Positions 10,351-18,818 of a DNA stretch of 41,388 nt are shown in pieces (position 1 is the first letter of the stretch; each line of letters starts with the position of its first letter). The notes under the pieces were generated by a model. It made no database searches. It was not told where the DNA came from and saw nothing but the letters and a program-made list of their open reading frames with translations. This DNA comes from a virus. The stretch is from IMG/VR virus record IMGVR_UViG_3300009593_000037, positions 1-41,388 of that record; one strand, given 5' to 3'. The position numbers and the translations under genes were made by a program.

Positions 10351-10766
10351 ACTTCTATAATTTCAGCTTCCATTAATTGATTCTGATCCCTGCGTTCTTT
10401 AAGGGTGCCTATAAGTTCACGGATAGTATCTGTAGCTTCAAGGACATGAGTGTGTGTAGTCTCAACCTCAAGCTTTGCAGTTCTAGCTTCACGAGCTTCA
10501 CGTCTACGCTTAAGAGAACGATACTCCTTGATCATAGAAGAATCACCAGCTACCGCCATCTCACGCATACGTCTCTCAACCTGATCAAAGGCAGCTTCTT
10601 CGGCATCTAACATTTGTTCAGCAAATTCAGGGTCACGTTTTTCATGACGGCGTAAAGTTTCTACCGTAATACCTGCCTCACCACAAGCCTCAGCTCTAGT
10701 TTTACCAATAGCAATTGCCATTAACAAAGTACTACGTGTCTTAGGATCATCTAAACGAGGTTTCAT
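10302..10766 (-). CDS. Terminase small subunit-like HTH protein
   Basis: The 154-residue product begins with a helix-turn-helix region (GKTRAEACGEAGITVETLRR) followed by an acidic helix (DPEFAEQMLDAEEAAFDQVE). This is the arrangement typical of phage terminase small subunits, which recognise packaging sites. A long charged coiled coil (EYRSLKRRREAREARTAKLE) and an acidic tail follow. The gene is the last of the minus-strand arm. Its start overlaps the primase-helicase stop by 4 bp (ATGA), and its 3' end overlaps the giant gene antisense by 49 bp. It lies about 17 kb from the large subunit, which is unusual. The HTH and terminase-like helix are visible; the terminase role is inferred, and another DNA-binding function is possible. 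Confidence 0.6.
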   Translation of the reverse strand: MKPRLDDPKTRSTLLMAIAIGKTRAEACGEAGITVETLRRHEKRDPEFAEQMLDAEEAAFDQVERRMREMAVAGDSSMIKEYRSLKRRREAREARTAKLEVETTHTHVLEATDTIRELIGTLKERRDQNQLMEAEIIEVQPAMSEAGGAEGIED

Positions 10767-13267
10767 TCCATCACCTTGCTATAGTCAACTACATATACTC
10801 TTCGTTGCTTACCATTATAGAATACACGTTCTTTACTAGCGCCAAGATGATCTTCTAGCCATCTACCAAAAGCTGTGTGTTTCTCAAAAGGCAACGGAAG
10901 CTTAGGGCCCCAAGGGGCATTTTGTATACGCATTAATTCAATAGTTGATATGCCTATTTTGTCTTCATCTTCTAATGTAAAGACAGCTCGTTCTTCTGAT
11001 TCATATGCCCAGCGTATTAATTCTAAAATAGGATTCTCTTCAGTAGCTACCTTTGCATCACGCAATGCAAGGTCCAACGAAAGCTCAGGCAATTCCCAAT
11101 TAGTATCTAGATCGTCAACAAAATGAGTTAACAATTCGTAACCATAATGTAATATTTGAAAGTTATGTCGCTGCCTAGGTGACAGATCTTCAGGCAAATC
11201 AACTGCAGGAAGCAACACTTCTGTGGTTAAATATTTTTTATGCAACCAAGAAAGATAATTAAATGCTATTGGGCTTTCCCAATCAAAGTAATCTTTTGCT
11301 GCTTTGTTCTTCCCCTTCATAGGGAGATTGAGAATGATTGATCTATCTACATGTGATTTCTCAGACAACGTATCTTCTCCTGTGATAATGATTGGAGTAT
11401 CAGTAAGGATTTGTGTCACTTCAGCTCGATTAGAACTCATAGAACCTTTTGTAGATACTTGACCTGTGTAAGCATCACGTAATAATTGATCTAAAGTTTT
11501 TCTTGTATCGTCTCTAGCGCCTGGCCTATACTCATCAAACCATACAGGGAATCCATTAGATGCCATAAAGTGGGCAGAGATAGCATATGGTGTGGTAGTT
11601 GTCAGGTTAGAAGTAATGTTAGAGCCACTAAAAATATACATCATGATATAAGTTAAAGTAGTTTTACCTGAACCACTTGTCCCAGAGATATGCAAAATAG
11701 GAAACTCTTTAAACAATGTTCGTAATGGTGCGACAGCAAGCCAACAAAGTATAGGCATAGTGACATCAGAAATGTGCAGCTCGGTTAATCTCTGAAGTGA
11801 CTGTGCAGTTTTGGAAGATGTCTTACCCGAAGGGAGGTTAACCTGTGAGGTATCTAATTTAAGCCCAGTTTCTCTCCCGATGTATTGCCAATCTTGATCA
11901 CCGATAGAACCATTTGACCAAACAAAATCTCCACGGTGCAAACCTACCCTAGTAGTCATTCTACCCACAGGTTTCATTGTAGCCTGACCAAGGAGATATG
12001 AACCTAACCTTTGAGCATCGGTAGTGTTACCAAAGAACTGGCGAGTATGTCGCTGCGACCAATCAATAAGTTTCTGAACTGATCTGAAAGTACCAGAAGT
12101 GATAGTAGTTTTTCTACCAGTCGGCAGGATAGTACCTTCTAAAGCCCAAGATTCAGAATCTTCCCCAATAAGAAACCTATTAATATCAAAAGCCCAATTA
12201 GTAAGTTCAGTACCATGAGAACCATCAGCAGTTAAACGACGATAGATAGTACCAACTTGAGCAACTTTCTGAGGTTCACCAAAAGGCATCTGCCACTCAT
12301 CAAAAAGATCTTTAATATCATCCTTCTGCATATCAGCAACATCTTTACCTTCAGGCAAAGGAGTTAACGTAACAGTAGCATTATGATCATACAACCACTC
12401 AGCTACCTGTGCCCTACCAGAAGTACCAGCAGCATCACCATCAAAAACAATAGCGATATACCTGCCACTCCAAACACTATTCTCATAAATGCCTAACAAT
12501 TCTTGAACACTTTGATTAGCGCCAGGAAATCCTACAACTACATACTCATCCCCATAAAGATAATCCATAACCCAAGTATCTGATTCACCTTCACAAATAA
12601 TAACAGGATCACGAGACTCCTTAAGCCTAGCTAAAGCATAGTTAGAACCATACAAAGCCATCTTGGAACCTACACCAGCCCTCTTACCACCACTCTTAGA
12701 TAACGTTTTATAACCAATGATCTTATGATCAACGTCATAGTAAGGCACCCAAACCATTTCGTTAGCCATAATATGTATACGAAAGGCGGACCGAAGGTAC
12801 CCTACAGGCGGAAGGCAAGGATGCGTCCGAGAGTAATAGTAATGCCAGCGCTGTGCTGCTACCTCATCGTGATTAGGGTTAGGCCACCTAAATTCACGTT
12901 GATTCATAGCAGCAGAAGTATCATACTCTATCCCAGATGCAAGCTGATTAGCGTATAAAACTTTAGCCAAGTCTATAGCTTGATCTGTCGTCCATTTTGG
13001 ATTGAATCTGAGTATTAAATCTATTGAAGATCCTTGAAAACCTTCAGCGAAATCTCCAACCCTCCACTCATGCGATAACCTACTCCTAAATATATCCAGT
13101 GAAGGGTTGGAGTCATTTCTAAAGGGTGAACTATAGCTCAACCTTAAACGTCCTACAATTTCTGGTTCATGACCAAAGTGACTAAGCACGACTGCCGGAT
13201 GTAACTCCTTCCGCAACGTCTTAGCATTGGCCTGTTTAGCTACGGAAGTTGCTACATCCGGTGTCAT
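10763..13267 (-). CDS. Primase-helicase (degenerate CHC2, TOPRIM and AAA+ helicase)
   Basis: The 834-residue protein combines priming and unwinding modules for phage replication. Residues about 40-90 resemble the DnaG CHC2 fold (YSSPFRNDSNPSLDIF, then WRVGDFAEGFQGSSIDLI), but the zinc-binding Cys/His residues are absent. A TOPRIM domain follows, with CEGESD at 225-230 and DGD at 276-278. The C-terminal half is an SF3-like or DUF927-like helicase with Walker A GTSGSGKT (529-536), Walker B VWFDEY (575-580) and a candidate arginine finger in HVDRSIIL. A GGGGGAAAGC ribosome-binding site precedes the ATG. It lies between the SSB-like gene and the TerS-like gene. Primase-helicase is the confident call; the helicase subfamily is less sure. 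Confidence 0.85.
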   Translation of the reverse strand: MTPDVATSVAKQANAKTLRKELHPAVVLSHFGHEPEIVGRLRLSYSSPFRNDSNPSLDIFRSRLSHEWRVGDFAEGFQGSSIDLILRFNPKWTTDQAIDLAKVLYANQLASGIEYDTSAAMNQREFRWPNPNHDEVAAQRWHYYYSRTHPCLPPVGYLRSAFRIHIMANEMVWVPYYDVDHKIIGYKTLSKSGGKRAGVGSKMALYGSNYALARLKESRDPVIICEGESDTWVMDYLYGDEYVVVGFPGANQSVQELLGIYENSVWSGRYIAIVFDGDAAGTSGRAQVAEWLYDHNATVTLTPLPEGKDVADMQKDDIKDLFDEWQMPFGEPQKVAQVGTIYRRLTADGSHGTELTNWAFDINRFLIGEDSESWALEGTILPTGRKTTITSGTFRSVQKLIDWSQRHTRQFFGNTTDAQRLGSYLLGQATMKPVGRMTTRVGLHRGDFVWSNGSIGDQDWQYIGRETGLKLDTSQVNLPSGKTSSKTAQSLQRLTELHISDVTMPILCWLAVAPLRTLFKEFPILHISGTSGSGKTTLTYIMMYIFSGSNITSNLTTTTPYAISAHFMASNGFPVWFDEYRPGARDDTRKTLDQLLRDAYTGQVSTKGSMSSNRAEVTQILTDTPIIITGEDTLSEKSHVDRSIILNLPMKGKNKAAKDYFDWESPIAFNYLSWLHKKYLTTEVLLPAVDLPEDLSPRQRHNFQILHYGYELLTHFVDDLDTNWELPELSLDLALRDAKVATEENPILELIRWAYESEERAVFTLEDEDKIGISTIELMRIQNAPWGPKLPLPFEKHTAFGRWLEDHLGASKERVFYNGKQRRVYVVDYSKVME

Positions 13268-13281
13268 GCTTTCCCCCTAAA

Positions 13282-13707
13282 TTAAAATTCCTCTACTCCA
13301 TTGTCATCAGCAGGAATATAAGTACAACGCAGCCAAGGACGATCACCATCACGGTTCTCTTCAAATGTTGTTTGTACTTTAAACTTTGAACCCATCAAGA
13401 TAGATTCAATAGCTGTTTCGTCTGGGTCTTTAGCCCAGAAAGTTTCACTAAGATCTGCATTAGCAGCTTCTAATTTAGCGAACGCCATAGAGTTAGCTCT
13501 ACTATTGGCTGAGAAATAAGTCCCATCCCAAAAACGTTCACCAACATCAGGGCTTGAACCTATTATTTCAAGCCATAAATTAACGGAAGGATAACCGTTC
13601 CGTGTTTCTCCGTTGCGAACTTCTACTACAACAACAGTGTAAACGCTACCCTCTTCGGGTTGCCACCGTTCTTGTGCTGTCGAACGCAAATTACTAAATG
13701 AAGGCAT
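13282..13707 (-). CDS. Single-stranded DNA-binding protein-like (copy 1)
   Basis: The 141-residue product is rich in beta strands, with an OB-fold-like pattern (VYTVVVVEV, YPSVNLWLEIIGS, RFWDGTYFSAN, LRCTYIPADD). It ends in an acidic tail with a terminal aromatic residue (DDNGVEEF), as bacterial SSBs do to recruit partner proteins. It sits directly between the primase-helicase and the Sak4-like ATPase, where a phage SSB is expected. A second protein in the window (22133-22636) shares the GYP, FW..YFS.N and R.FLRPTF/WLRCTY spacing, so the two look like distant paralogues. No family was confirmed; a DUF669-type ssDNA-binding protein is the nearest guess. Confidence 0.6.
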   Translation of the reverse strand: MPSFSNLRSTAQERWQPEEGSVYTVVVVEVRNGETRNGYPSVNLWLEIIGSSPDVGERFWDGTYFSANSRANSMAFAKLEAANADLSETFWAKDPDETAIESILMGSKFKVQTTFEENRDGDRPWLRCTYIPADDNGVEEF

Positions 13708-13710
13708 ATC

Positions 13711-14454
13711 TTACCTCTCACTTTCTTCTCTTGTATTGAGATTTTCTATTATATTTTTAATGGTAGGGTCTACAATGTAACCCTTGGGATGCTTTTCTGC
13801 AACTTGCCAAAGCCTACATTTTGCATCTATTAAATCAGTAGGTTCAAAGTGTAACAGAGTACGAAGCTCTCCTTCTTTATCCCTTTGCATTTTCATATAG
13901 CCATGAATATCAACAAGGCCAGGTAACCGTTTTCGAATCTGTCCTTCTAATAGAGGGCGCATGTAATGAGCTTCCCTATCAGTAGCAGATATCAGGCAAA
14001 CATTAATAGGCCTCTTTGCGTTAGGTTCTACTAATGAAAGCAGATCCTCGCATTGCATAAGCATATGATTAAGCACACGATTCCAAGCATGAAAAGTAAA
14101 CTCAGCATCAGGATTAAAAGCCTGATTAGGTTGCTGCAATTCACGTTTAAGTTTAGTTTGGTACAACGTTAAACTATCTAACGTAAATGTATTAAAAGGA
14201 TGATCTTCTGTCTTTAAATAATCAATGATGAACTTAACATCATCCTCAGTTTTAATCGGATAAACAACAGTATCCAATGGGGCCTCTGATTGGTCCCAAT
14301 CTTTCCAAAGCTGTTTACTGCCTCCGAATTTTGATTTGAAAGCAGCGCCCTCAACATCAGCTATTAATCTAGGGCTTGGACCAGTCAACCCGAAGGCTGT
14401 CTTACCTGATCCGAAGACCCCATGTATGTGTAAGTAAACTTTTAAGTCACTCAT
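13711..14454 (-). CDS. Sak4-like RecA-fold ATPase (recombination)
   Basis: The 247-residue protein has a P-loop at residues 12-19 (GVFGSGKT). LIADVEGAAF follows shortly after, and a Walker B-like strand appears later (TFTLDSLTLYQ). This is the architecture of phage AAA_24/Sak4 single-strand annealing-type ATPases, which work with an SSB. The adjoining SSB-like gene (4 bp downstream) and the Cas4/RecB-like nuclease upstream form a consistent recombination module. The start ATG overlaps the stop of the 48-residue upstream gene (ATGAGTGA). ATPase is certain from the motifs; Sak4 identity is inferred from size and context. Confidence 0.75.
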   Translation of the reverse strand: MSDLKVYLHIHGVFGSGKTAFGLTGPSPRLIADVEGAAFKSKFGGSKQLWKDWDQSEAPLDTVVYPIKTEDDVKFIIDYLKTEDHPFNTFTLDSLTLYQTKLKRELQQPNQAFNPDAEFTFHAWNRVLNHMLMQCEDLLSLVEPNAKRPINVCLISATDREAHYMRPLLEGQIRKRLPGLVDIHGYMKMQRDKEGELRTLLHFEPTDLIDAKCRLWQVAEKHPKGYIVDPTIKNIIENLNTREESER

Positions 14455-14593
14455 TAAGTTCCTTTCTTATTTTAGATTCATAACCCAGTACTTTTAATTC
14501 ATATTGCAAAGCCTTAGCTTCATCTAGTGTCAAATAATAATCGTTAGCTTCAAGACCGTCTTTAATCCAAACACTGTAAGTCGAACTACTCAT
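14447..14593 (-). CDS. Small 48-residue hypothetical protein
   Basis: A short frame bridges what would otherwise be a gap of about 130 bp. It starts MSSSTYSVWIKDGLEANDYY and ends KIRKELNE. It has a good ribosome-binding site (AAGGAACAG before ATG), overlaps the end of the upstream nuclease gene by 8 bp and overlaps the Sak4-like start by 8 bp. That is the tight coupling seen through the whole arm. A predicted beta strand is followed by an amphipathic helix (LDEAKALQYELKVLGYE). No function is recognised. Its support is positional: RBS, overlaps and full use of the gap. Confidence 0.65.
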   Translation of the reverse strand: MSSSTYSVWIKDGLEANDYYLTLDEAKALQYELKVLGYESKIRKELNE

Positions 14594-15476
14594 CTGTTCC
14601 TTTCTTGTGGTCAATTGACATTACATATTCCCAATCTTGGAGAGCACTCTTAGCCTCACATGCATCATAAAAGCTGCACATTGAGGCACAAGTCCAAGTA
14701 GGTGAAGGCAAGTGTAACACATCGTATTCTATACGTGTCATCAAAGAAATAATTTCATCCTTAGCATGTTGGATTCTTGCTTCGTCGAACCTCATCTCAT
14801 TAAGCTGAACGTAAGGAGGTTTACCCCTTGTGGACTTGATCTTTTTGATACGAAGATGACCGCCCCAAGCAACTGAAAGCCCTTGGTAAGTATCTAAGAC
14901 AACAGCCATAGCACGCATCTGCCAATCAGCATTCATCGGAGCTTGATCGATAGACGTACCAGTCTTGTAATCAACAATACCTAACGTGTCAGTGACCCGA
15001 TCACGTACAACAAGATCAGGACGACACCGCAACACGCCAACGTTGTTAATATGGAATGCAAAGTCTTCCTCCATTGACACTATCTCATAGCGATTAAAAA
15101 ATTTTTCTTGTTCAAACCAATTAAAAGTTTGCGAAGCCATAAACTTAGCATACGGAACGATGTCTGTGTATATCTCCGTCTGAACGTGTTCATTGTCTGT
15201 ATACCCAGCTATCCAAGAATCGATCTCTTTACTAGCGAGATATGTCGCAGTAGCAGGATCCACATGAGGTCTAGAAGATTTTAATGGCTCCACAAAAATG
15301 GGTAAGCCAGTTTCAATAAGGAAATGAACTAATGAACCCAAACACATAGCATTAGCCTTCTTAGGCCCATCATATTCCCAACGCTCTTCACGCTGCCAAT
15401 TAAACTTACGAGCACAACTACTATACGCAACTAACCCAGTAGCAGATACACTTAATTCATTTTTTATTGAGGACAT
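14586..15476 (-). CDS. Cas4/RecB-like PD-(D/E)XK exonuclease with Fe-S cysteines
   Basis: The 296-residue product begins LSVSATGLVAYSSCARKF, the usual first motif of RecB/Cas4-type nucleases. It has GSLVHFLIETG for the conserved His region and the catalytic core RPDLVV then GIVDYKTG (the D and DYK of PD-(D/E)XK). A cysteine near the N-terminus (SSCARKF) and three near the C-terminus (TCASMCSFYDAC) match the four-Cys iron-sulfur arrangement of Cas4/AddB-like enzymes. The ATG at 15476 is chosen because GGAAAAAT precedes it; a GTG at 15512 would extend it by 12 residues into the upstream zinc-ribbon gene. The likely role is 5' end resection for recombination with the Sak4-like and SSB-like proteins. 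Confidence 0.8.
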   Translation of the reverse strand: MSSIKNELSVSATGLVAYSSCARKFNWQREERWEYDGPKKANAMCLGSLVHFLIETGLPIFVEPLKSSRPHVDPATATYLASKEIDSWIAGYTDNEHVQTEIYTDIVPYAKFMASQTFNWFEQEKFFNRYEIVSMEEDFAFHINNVGVLRCRPDLVVRDRVTDTLGIVDYKTGTSIDQAPMNADWQMRAMAVVLDTYQGLSVAWGGHLRIKKIKSTRGKPPYVQLNEMRFDEARIQHAKDEIISLMTRIEYDVLHLPSPTWTCASMCSFYDACEAKSALQDWEYVMSIDHKKGTDE

Positions 15477-15612
15477 ATTTTTCCAAATCTTCCCAAGCTT
15501 CACGCTGTCCACATTCAGAACACACGCTTGTCTTATTATCTCTTCTACTTAACGCCACAAATGGGTGATTCATTTCACCACCACATGCAGGGCAATATCC
15601 AAACTCATGCAC
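15457..15612 (-). CDS. 51-residue two-CxxC zinc-ribbon protein
   Basis: This short frame starts at GTG, overlapping the stop of the upstream gene by 8 bp, and runs 20 bp into the nuclease gene. It encodes CPACGGEM near the start and ALSRRDNKTSVCSECGQREA near the end: two CxxC pairs about 21 residues apart. The ALSR-DN-T-CxxCG-EA signature is one I know from many small phage zinc-ribbon proteins, especially in actinophages, whose function is unknown. The GTG start is an inference from position, since no ATG exists before the first CxxC. The motif makes the coding call strong even though the gene is very short. Confidence 0.75.
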   Translation of the reverse strand: MHEFGYCPACGGEMNHPFVALSRRDNKTSVCSECGQREAWEDLEKYVLNKK

Positions 15613-15862
15613 CATCAGCAATCATTTCCTTTACATAATCGTTCATAGCAAGAATGCAATCATCATAATTGTCATAAAATCTACTACCACCTGTGACTAT
15701 CTTGACGTTGGTTTCTCCTGTGTCGTCCCACATGTGGCAATACTGCCATTTATATTCACCAAGCATCTCATTATGACAAATTTTCTTAACGTAAATGCCT
15801 ATTAAAAGACGTTGATTATGACAGAAATCTGTAGTACGCATTTCAACACCATCTATATCCAT
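15605..15862 (-). CDS. Hypothetical protein, 85 residues
   Basis: The frame begins MDIDGVEMRTTDFCHNQRLL behind a strong ribosome-binding site (AAAGGAGAAGAA before ATG) and ends EMIADGA. The sequence is mixed alpha/beta, with two Cys-His pairs (FCHN, ICHN) and a further YCH and DDC that could bind metal. It overlaps the start of the downstream zinc-ribbon gene by 8 bp, so it belongs to the same operon. I do not recognise a family. Confidence 0.7.
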   Translation of the reverse strand: MDIDGVEMRTTDFCHNQRLLIGIYVKKICHNEMLGEYKWQYCHMWDDTGETNVKIVTGGSRFYDNYDDCILAMNDYVKEMIADGA

Positions 15863-15898
15863 TTCTTCTCCTTTTTTTAACTCCCCTTTTTTTTCTTT

Positions 15899-16657
15899 TT
15901 AGGGAACGATATCTGGTTTAAAATCTTTATTAGCCAACCTAGTTCTGCTATAGCTTCGACAATCTGAACATTGCCATGACTGCCACACACTAGTTTTAGT
16001 TACTCGTCTGCCACGACGTTGCAAGTTGTGAGAACCACAAGTAGGACAAGCATGCTTCTTTGTGTAGAGATTAAGGTTAGGATGATTGTCCATCCAAGGA
16101 CGCAATGCAAGATAAACATCCCTTAGAAGAACCACATCTTGCTTGCAATACTTAATCATTCTACGCCAAGCTTTTACATCGCCACGCATACAGCCAGCCC
16201 ACGTAGAAAAACCACCAGTTTGTTCCTTCTTGCCCAGCCCTAAATGCTGACCCAAATTATTTAAATGGTTGGCATTAAAATAGAAATACTTTCTAGCAAC
16301 TTTCAAGGTGTCAATAGATTTGACAGGTGATATAGGGCCAAGCCCATGATATATAAAACGAGCATTGCACTTGCGCATGTCAAACTTATCACCGTTATGG
16401 GCAATAACAATATCAGCTTCATTAAGAAGCTCCCATACTTTCTTAACCACATGATAATCATTCTCAGGATCTTTCTCATAAGCTTCAGGAAAGTCTACGA
16501 GTGAACAAACTTTGGTATATTTCTGATGCTCCCACCTATAGCCAAAACACAACATGTACCATTCTCTCTCATGTTGAATAACGTTTTGATCGTATTGTCC
16601 CCACACATAAGAAAGATTCGGGGCCGTTTCAATATCGTAATAAAGAATCTTAGGCAC
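15899..16657 (-). CDS. DEDDy 3'-5' exonuclease with C-terminal zinc ribbon
   Basis: The 252-residue protein opens with ILYYDIETAPN (catalytic D8 and E10). It then has VIAHNGDKFD for the second acidic motif and YCKQDV for the Y-x3-D third motif, giving the complete DEDDy set of DnaQ/RNase T-type exonucleases. The last 45 or so residues carry CPTCGS and CSDCRS, a zinc ribbon resembling those of transposases and RNA polymerase subunits (NLQRRGRR, WQSWQCSDC). The likely role is proofreading or end trimming during replication or recombination, with the ribbon providing nucleic-acid binding. It lies between the SNF2 helicase and Cas4-like nuclease genes. Confidence 0.8.
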   Translation of the reverse strand: MPKILYYDIETAPNLSYVWGQYDQNVIQHEREWYMLCFGYRWEHQKYTKVCSLVDFPEAYEKDPENDYHVVKKVWELLNEADIVIAHNGDKFDMRKCNARFIYHGLGPISPVKSIDTLKVARKYFYFNANHLNNLGQHLGLGKKEQTGGFSTWAGCMRGDVKAWRRMIKYCKQDVVLLRDVYLALRPWMDNHPNLNLYTKKHACPTCGSHNLQRRGRRVTKTSVWQSWQCSDCRSYSRTRLANKDFKPDIVP

Positions 16658-16665
16658 ACTCTATT

Positions 16666-16893
16666 TTAATCGTCTTCTGGGAGTGTGTGCAAACGAACTA
16701 CAGGCCAACAAAAATCCCTAGCTTTATACTCTTCTAAAAGTTGATGGAATATTTCTTGATCTTCAGGGGCATGATAGAGATGATTAGAGCAGTATTGATC
16801 GCTGCAATACCCCTTTTGAATACCCATCTTTAACCAAGTTTCATAATCAGGAACAGGAATTAACTTCACATGTTCTTCTTCTGCTATAGACAT
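16666..16893 (-). CDS. Conserved actinophage-type small Cys-containing protein
   Basis: The 75-residue product contains GYCSDQYCSNHLYHAPEDQE and then DFCWPVVRLH. The pattern (G-x-C-x4-C-x-x-H, acidic middle, C-x-P-V-V-R-L) matches a small protein I know from many actinobacteriophages, of unknown function. It may be a small metal-binding protein. A strong ribosome-binding site (AAAGGAGACAA) precedes its ATG. The start overlaps the end of the SNF2-like helicase gene by 10 bp, so it is probably translated with it. Confidence 0.75.
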   Translation of the reverse strand: MSIAEEEHVKLIPVPDYETWLKMGIQKGYCSDQYCSNHLYHAPEDQEIFHQLLEEYKARDFCWPVVRLHTLPEDD

Positions 16894-18620
16894 TTGTCTC
16901 CTTTCATTTGCAACAAATACTCCCGAAGGAAATCTAATTTCAAACTCATTTTTCCAGCTAACTTATCCTCAACAGTGCCCCTAGAACGTAAAGAAATAAC
17001 AGGAACTACCACATTAGAACCTATCCTACGGACACGACCACGACACTGGATAAATTGCTGCATCGACGCAGGTTCCTGAGCAAAGATAAGAAGACCTGCA
17101 TTAGTAAGGGACACTGATTCAGACATCGTACCAGTAGTACATACAAGAACTTGCTTATTAGAAGAATCAGCTTGAAACTCACAGATATAAGCCAACCTAG
17201 TAGGTTGTCTAGTGTCACCAGTAATAATCCTTACAGTAGAATCTTCAAGCTTGTCATCAAGATACCTATAAAGCATCCCAGCTACCTTAGAATGCTCAGC
17301 AAAAACAACAACATTACAATCAGCATCATCAATAATTTCCTTACATGCCGTAGCTTTATTAGAAGGAACATCTAAACCAACAACCTTCATATCCTCAGTA
17401 GTAACAGGCATACCATTAGAAATCTGACGCAATTTAATAAACATATCCAAATGATTCTGCGCAATAGTCACACCATCCCAATCCTTCAAAGAAAGAATAA
17501 GATAATCCTTCATCTGCTTATACGCCTTCTCCTGCATCGGAGTTAACTCTAAATGACGGATACTTAATGGCCCTTCTTCAGGAATAATCATATCCCTCAT
17601 AGCATATTGAACTTCAGGGGATTCAAAAGTACGACGAACAGTACGCCAACCCATGATCTGCTGATAATGCATCTCACCATATTCTTTCCAACCCAAACAA
17701 TCCAAACCACCATGCTGGTTTTTCTCCATCCTTAAGAACCTGTCACGAAACTTACCAATAGAATTAAATTCTTTAGGAGAAAGAAAACGTAACTGCCCCC
17801 ACAAATCTTGAGGATCAACAGTAATAGGAGTAGCAGTCAAAGCAATACGCTTAACAGCATTATCAGAAATACGCCAAGCACAACGAGTCCTCAAAGCTTG
17901 AGGATTCTTAATACGATGAGCCTCATCAGCAATAACAGCATTCCACTTAATACCATCCAACTCACCTTCAGGTAAACGCTTAGAACCCTGCCAATGACGA
18001 CAACTAACATGCTTAATCAACAAATCATACGTAATAATCGTAAAATCAACATCAGTAACATGCTTAAGGCGCTTACGACGCTCATCAGCAGGACCAACAA
18101 TAGTAATATAATCAGAGCCTGGAAATAATACCTCAATCTCACGAGTCCACGCCTCAATAGCTATCTTCGGACAAATAATAAGATTAGGGCCCAACTTAAA
18201 ATTGTTATCAAGACAAGCCAAAGCACTACGAGTTTTACCCAAACCAGTACCATCATTAATAAACAAATGATCAACACCTGAAAACATACAACTTGTATGG
18301 TATTGATAACCAAACAAATCATCAGAATTAGGCATAGGTTTTTGCCTAACTTCACGAGCTCGACGTTGCGAACCCCACCAACTAATACGCTTTTCTGCAG
18401 CGTCAGATTGCTTCGCATGGTCATACCACTCAGAAGTAATCAAATCAAAAATAGTCGTATAATTATCAGACCAATAATAAACAGAGCCGTTAACACTAAC
18501 CTCAGAATCCTCCAACGTCTGATAAGGAATGCTTTCAATCTCAAAATCAAAAGTCTTACGAAATGGATTGCCAGCAGGTATCGTTAATTTAAACCTATCC
18601 AACGCATAATCAAGTAACAT
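16884..18620 (-). CDS. SNF2-type DNA helicase/ATPase
   Basis: The 578-residue protein carries a superfamily 2 helicase core: motif I DGTGLGKT (residues 123-130), motif II DEAH (232-235), motif III LTATP, and motif VI QCRGRVRRIGS near the C-terminus. SNF2-like phage helicases such as these remodel or unwind DNA during replication and recombination. The ATG at 18620 is chosen for its GGAGAAGG ribosome-binding site; an in-frame start nine codons upstream lacks one. It overlaps the 65-residue gene upstream by 11 bp and the 75-residue gene downstream by 10 bp. The N-terminal 100 residues are unassigned. Confidence 0.88.
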   Translation of the reverse strand: MLLDYALDRFKLTIPAGNPFRKTFDFEIESIPYQTLEDSEVSVNGSVYYWSDNYTTIFDLITSEWYDHAKQSDAAEKRISWWGSQRRAREVRQKPMPNSDDLFGYQYHTSCMFSGVDHLFINDGTGLGKTRSALACLDNNFKLGPNLIICPKIAIEAWTREIEVLFPGSDYITIVGPADERRKRLKHVTDVDFTIITYDLLIKHVSCRHWQGSKRLPEGELDGIKWNAVIADEAHRIKNPQALRTRCAWRISDNAVKRIALTATPITVDPQDLWGQLRFLSPKEFNSIGKFRDRFLRMEKNQHGGLDCLGWKEYGEMHYQQIMGWRTVRRTFESPEVQYAMRDMIIPEEGPLSIRHLELTPMQEKAYKQMKDYLILSLKDWDGVTIAQNHLDMFIKLRQISNGMPVTTEDMKVVGLDVPSNKATACKEIIDDADCNVVVFAEHSKVAGMLYRYLDDKLEDSTVRIITGDTRQPTRLAYICEFQADSSNKQVLVCTTGTMSESVSLTNAGLLIFAQEPASMQQFIQCRGRVRRIGSNVVVPVISLRSRGTVEDKLAGKMSLKLDFLREYLLQMKGDKCL

Positions 18621-18807
18621 CCTTCTCCTTCTTCCAAACAAAATCACGCAGCTCTACACGAGTCGCAAATATCTTAGTAAACGCAGTAGCCAAACCATCA
18701 GCAAGACTCTTTAAAACGTCCTCCATAATAAGAATAACTGCCAACCTGAATACAGGATCAGCAGCCTTCTCTTCAGCTTCAGTCTGAATATCTTTAAATG
18801 CACCCAT
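18610..18807 (-). CDS. Hypothetical protein, 65 residues
   Basis: A mostly helical small protein (MGAFKDIQTEAEEKAADPVF, then hydrophobic FRLAVILIMEDVLKSLADGL) with a basic C-terminus (WKKEKD). The middle helix is amphipathic rather than a clear membrane segment. It starts behind AAGGAACCTT and overlaps the helicase start by 11 bp. It sits 11 bp downstream of the RuvC-like gene. No family is recognised. Confidence 0.6.
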   Translation of the reverse strand: MGAFKDIQTEAEEKAADPVFRLAVILIMEDVLKSLADGLATAFTKIFATRVELRDFVWKKEKDVT

Positions 18808-18818
18808 AAGGTTCCTTT

